Below the pieces are notes generated by a model that was not told the origin of the DNA, searched no databases, and saw only the letters and a list, made by a program, of their open reading frames with translations. From NCBI RefSeq assembly GCF_963678635.1, contig NC_087062.1:30034833-30094832 (forward strand): a stretch of 60,000 nucleotides of DNA, given 5' to 3'. Shown one piece after another: positions 56,101 through 60,000 of this stretch (positions within the stretch are counted from its first letter, which is position 1; each line of letters opens with the position of its first letter). This stretch comes from Symsagittifera roscoffensis (taxonomy: Eukaryota > Xenacoelomorpha > Acoela > Convolutidae). The translations under genes were made by a program, and so were the position numbers.

Positions 56101-57766
56101 GTTGGCAATTCCTGCAAACACCTGGAGAATTCGAAAAATTCTCATAGGGCTAAAGGAGAGCTGATTGGAAGTCCATACGTCAGTGGCTTGTAAATAATCT
56201 GAAAAAAAGACTTGTTCAAACTCGGAGCTGTTGGCAATTCTGCAAACACCTGGAGAATTCGAAAAATTCTCATGGGACTAAAGAGAGCTGATTGGAAGTC
56301 CATACGTCAGTGGCTTGTAACGCATCTGAAAAAAAAGACTTGTTCAAACTCGGAGCTGTTGGCAATTCCTGCAAACACCTGGAGAATTCGAAAAATTCTC
56401 ATGGGACTAAAGGAGAGCTGATTGGAAGTCCATACGGCAGTGGCTTGTAAAACATCTGAAAAAAAGACTTGTTCAAACTCGGAGCTGTTGGCAATTCCTG
56501 CAAACACCTGGAGAATTCGAAAAATTCTCATGGGACTAAAGGAGAGCTGATTGGAAGTCCATACGTCAGTGGCTTGTAAAGCATCTGAAAAAAAGTCTTG
56601 TTCAAACTCGGAGCTGTTGGCAATTCCTGCAAACACCTGGAGAATTCAAAAAATTCTCATGGGACTAAAGGAGAGCTGATTGGAAGTCCATACGTCAGTG
56701 GCTTGTAAAGCATCTGAAAAAAAAGACTTGTTCAAACTCGGAGCTGTTGGCAATTCCTGCAAACACCTGGAGAATTCAAAAAATTCTCATGGGACTAAAG
56801 GAGAGCTGATTGGAAGTCCATACGTCAGTGGCTTGTAAAGCATCTGAAAAAAAAAGACTTGTTCAAACTCGGAGCTGTTGGCAATTCCTGCAAACACCTG
56901 GAGAATTCAAAAAATTCTCATAGGACTAAAGGAGAGCTGATTGGAAGTCCATACGTCAGTGGCTTGTAAAGCATCTGAAAAAAAGACTTGTTCAAACTCG
57001 GAGCTGTTGGCAATTCCTGCAAACACCTGGAGAATTCGAAAAATTCTCATGGGACTAAAGGAGAGCTGATTGGAAGTCCATACGTCAGTGGCTTGTAAAG
57101 CATCTGAAAAAAAAGACTTGTTCAAACTCGGAGCTGTTGGCAATTCCTGCAAACACCTGGAGAATTCAAAAAAATCTCATGGGACTAAAGGAGAGCTGAT
57201 TGGAAGTCCATACGTCAGTGGCTTGTAAAGCATCTGAAAAAAAGACTTGTTCAAACTCGGAGCTGTTGGCAATTCCTGCAAACACCTGGAGAATTCGAAA
57301 AATTCTCATGGGACTAAAGGAGAGCTGATTGGAAGTCCATACGTCAGTGGCTTGTAAAGCATCTGAAAAAAAGACTTGTTCAAACTCGGAGCTGTTGGCA
57401 ATTCCTGCAAACACCTGGAGAATTCGAAAAATTCTCATGGGACTAAAGGAGAGCTGATTGGAAGTCCATACGTCAGTGGCTTGTAAAGCATCTGCAAAAA
57501 AAAGACTTGTTCAAACTCGGAGCTGTTGGCAATTCCTGCAAACAACTGGAGAATTCGAAAAATTCTCATGGGACTAAAGGAGAGCTGATTGGAAGTCCAT
57601 ACGTCAGTGGCTTGTAAAGCATCTGAAAAAAAGACTTGTTCAAACTCGGAGCTGTTGGCAATTCCTGCAAACACCTGGAGAATTCGAAAAATTCTCATGG
57701 GACTAAAGGAGAGCTGATTGGAAGTCCATACGTCAGTGGCTTGTAAAGCATCTGAAAAAAAAAGAC

Positions 57767-58378
57767 TTGTTCAAACTCGGAGCTGTTGGAAATTCCTGCA
57801 AACACCTGGAGAATTCGAAAAATTCTCATGGGACTAAAGGAGAGCTGATTGGATTGGAAGTCCATACGTCAGTGGCTTGTAAAGCATCTGAAAAAAAGAC
57901 TTGTTCAAACTCGGAGCTGTTGGCAATTCCTGCAAACACCTGGAGAATTCAAAAAAATCTCATGGGACTAAAGGAGAGCTGATTGGAAGTCCATACGTCA
58001 GTGGCTTGTAAAGCATCTGAAAAAAAAAGACTTGTTCAAACTCGGAGCTGTTGGCAATTCCTGCAAACACCTGGAGAATTCGAAAAATTCTCATGGGACT
58101 AAAGGAGAGCTGATTGGAAGTCCATACGTCAGTGGCTTGTAAAGCATCTGAAAAAAAAAGACTTGTTCAAACTCGGAGCTGTTGGAAATTCCTGCAAACA
58201 CCTGGAGAATTCGAAAAATTCTCATGGGACTAAAGGAGAGCTGATTGGATTGGAAGTCCATACGTCAGTGGCTTGTAAAGCATCTGAAAAAAAGACTTGT
58301 TCAAACTCGGAGCTGTTGGCAATTCCTGCAAACACCTGGAGAATTCAAAAAAATCTCATGGGACTAAAGGAGAGCTGA
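57767..58378. repeat. Three-monomer higher-order repeat with 6-bp insertion
   Basis: A duplicated GATTGG inside the monomer (GCTGATTGGATTGGAAGTCC) occurs twice, 396 bp apart, with the neighbouring variants (GGAAATTCC before it, AAAAAAATCTC after it) also repeated. Confidence 0.7.
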
Positions 58379-60000
58379 TTGGAAGTCCATACGTCAGTGG
58401 CTTGTAAAGCATCTGAAAAAAAAAGACTTGTTCAAACTCGGAGCTGTTGGCAATTCCTGCAAACACCTGGAGAATTCGAAAAATTCTCATGGGACTAAAG
58501 GAGAGCTGATTGGAAGTCCATACGTCAGTGGCTTGTAAAGCATCTGAAAAAAAGACTTGTTCAAACTCGGAGCTGTTGGAAATTCCTGCAAACACCTGGA
58601 GAATTCGAAAAATTCTCATGGGACTAAAGGAGAGCTGATTGGAAGTCCATACGTCAGTGGCTTTTAAAGCATCTGAAAAAAAGACTTGTTCAAACTCGGA
58701 GCTGTTGGCAATTCCTGCAAACACCTGGAGAATTCGAAAAATTCTCATGGGACTAAGGGAGAGCTGATTGGAAGTCCATACGTCAGTGGCTTGTAAAGCA
58801 TCTGAAAAAAACACTTGTTCAAACTCGGAGCTGTTGGCAATTCCTGCAAACACCTGGAGAATTCGAAAAATTCTCATGGGACTAAAGGAGGGCTGATTGG
58901 AAGTCCATACGTCAGTGGCTTGTAAAGCAACTGAAAAAAGACTTGTTCAAACTCGGAGCTGTTGGCAATTCCTGCAAACACCTGGAGAATTCGAAAAATT
59001 CTCATGGGACTAAAGAAGAGCTGATTGGAAGTCCATACGTCAGTGGCTTGTAAAGCATCTGAAAAAAATACTTGTTCAAACTCGGAGCTGTTGGCAATTC
59101 CTGCAAACACCTGGAGAATTCAAAAAATTCTCATGGGACTAAAGGAGAGCTGATTGGAAGTCCATACGTCAGTGGCTTGTAAAGCATCTGAAAAAAGACT
59201 TGTTCAAACTCGGAGCTGTTGGCAATTCCTGCAAACACCTGGAGAATTCGAAAAATTCTCATGGGACTAAAGAAGAGCTGATTGGAAGTCCATACGTCAG
59301 TGGCTTGTAAAGCATCTGAAAAAAATACTTGTTCAAACTCGGAGCTGTTGGCAATTCCTGCAAACACCTGGAGAATTCGAAAAATTCTCATGGGTTTAAA
59401 GAAGAGCTGATTGGAAGTCCATACGTCAGTGGCTTGTAAAGCATCTGAAAAAAATACTTGTTCAAACTCGGAGCTGTTGGCAATTTCTGCAAACACCTGG
59501 AGAATTCAAAAAATTCTCATGGGACTAAAGGAGAGCTGATTGGAAGTCCATACGTCAGTGGCTTGTAAAGCATCTGAAAAAAAAGACTTGTTCAAACTCG
59601 GAGCTGTTGGCAATTCCTGCAAACACCTGGAGAATTCGAAAAATTCTCATAGGACTAAAGGAGAGCTGATTGGAAGTCCATACGTCAGTGGCTTGTAAAG
59701 CATCTGAAAAAAAGACTTGTTCAAACTCGGAGCTGTTGGCAATTCCTGCAAACACCTGGAGAATTCGAAAAATTCTCATGGGACTAAAGGAGAGCTGATT
59801 GGAAGTCCATACGTCAGTGGCTTGTAAAGCATCTGAAAAAAAGACTTGTTCAAACTCGGAGCTGTTGGCAATTCCTGCAAACACCTGGAGAATTCAAAAA
59901 ATTCTCATGGGACTAAAGGAGAGCTGATTGGAAGTCCATACGTCAGTAGCTTGTAATGCATCTAAAAAAAAAGAATTGTTCAAACTCGGAGCTCTTGGAA

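Larger units (their letters stand above)
43360..60000. repeat. 129-bp satellite array, about 129 monomers, open at the window end
   Basis: Head-to-tail monomers of 129 bp (for example ...CTCATG ends at 43490 and 43619), varying mostly by the length of one A tract (usually 7, sometimes 6-10) and by point changes. Each unit has an EcoRI site within GAGAATT-CGAAA-AATTCTC, a 7-bp-arm dyad. Three variants of the loop exist: CGAAA, CAAAA and CAATA. As 129 = 43x3, minus-strand frames stay open over several units (up to 344 codons at 44521-45555) and end at A-tract indels or CGA-to-TGA changes. I regard these frames as by-products. No unrelated insertion was seen in 16.6 kb. Confidence 0.95.

Noticed and set aside
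43360-60000. Regular repeats resembling a CRISPR array
   Set aside because: There are no unique spacers; the whole 129-bp unit repeats. The genes in the window are eukaryotic.

Overview
The window looks like AT-rich nuclear DNA from an invertebrate animal. It holds spliced genes with short, GC-richer exons inside AT-rich introns, with GT-AG junctions and AATAAA signals. The gene families point the same way: a SYK/ZAP-70/Shark-type tyrosine kinase, a rhodopsin-class GPCR, and remnants of a BEL/Pao LTR retrotransposon and a non-LTR retrotransposon. There are no bacterial-style operons. I cannot name the phylum from sequence alone. Most of the listed short open frames are chance frames in AT-rich or repetitive DNA.

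Layout. 1-5.6 kb: a terminal-inverted-repeat (TIR) element, dispersed repeats and AT-rich spacer. 5.65-7.18 kb (+): the last four exons of a tyrosine kinase, covering the C-lobe. 8.3-9.4 kb: repeats and a decayed BEL/Pao integrase/DUF5641 piece (-). 9.4-15.2 kb: gene-poor DNA. 15.29-20.24 kb and 21.04-26.04 kb: two nearly identical ~4.9 kb segments on either side of a 200-N assembly gap. Each carries the last two exons of one GPCR gene (-). 27.16-29.19 kb: the first three exons of that GPCR, which join in frame to the 25.4 and 22.8 kb exons to give a 355-residue seven-helix receptor. 30-31.8 kb: two direct copies of a hairpin-ended repeat and a second copy of a ~320 bp repeat. 31.85-34.8 and 35.08-38.98 kb: an old tandem segmental duplication with hAT-like remnants. 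40.4 kb: another hairpin-ended repeat. 42.55-43.3 kb: a decayed non-LTR retrotransposon endonuclease domain. 43.36-60.0 kb: an uninterrupted 129-bp satellite array of roughly 129 monomers that runs off the window.

Only two host genes are well supported, the kinase and the GPCR, and nothing shows that they work together. The most notable points are these. (1) The GPCR 3' half is duplicated around an N gap, and the copies diverge exactly where one carries a TIR element, so this looks like two haplotypes placed in tandem by the assembler. (2) The satellite monomer is exactly 43 codons long, carries a conserved dyad in every unit, and shows local higher-order repeats, some of them spaced at exact monomer multiples. 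(3) Both genes show unusual motif changes: APQ instead of APE in the kinase, and DRF plus NFxxY without the TM6 CWxP in the receptor. No clearly new functional system is visible; the satellite and the repeat families are the best candidates for undescribed elements.
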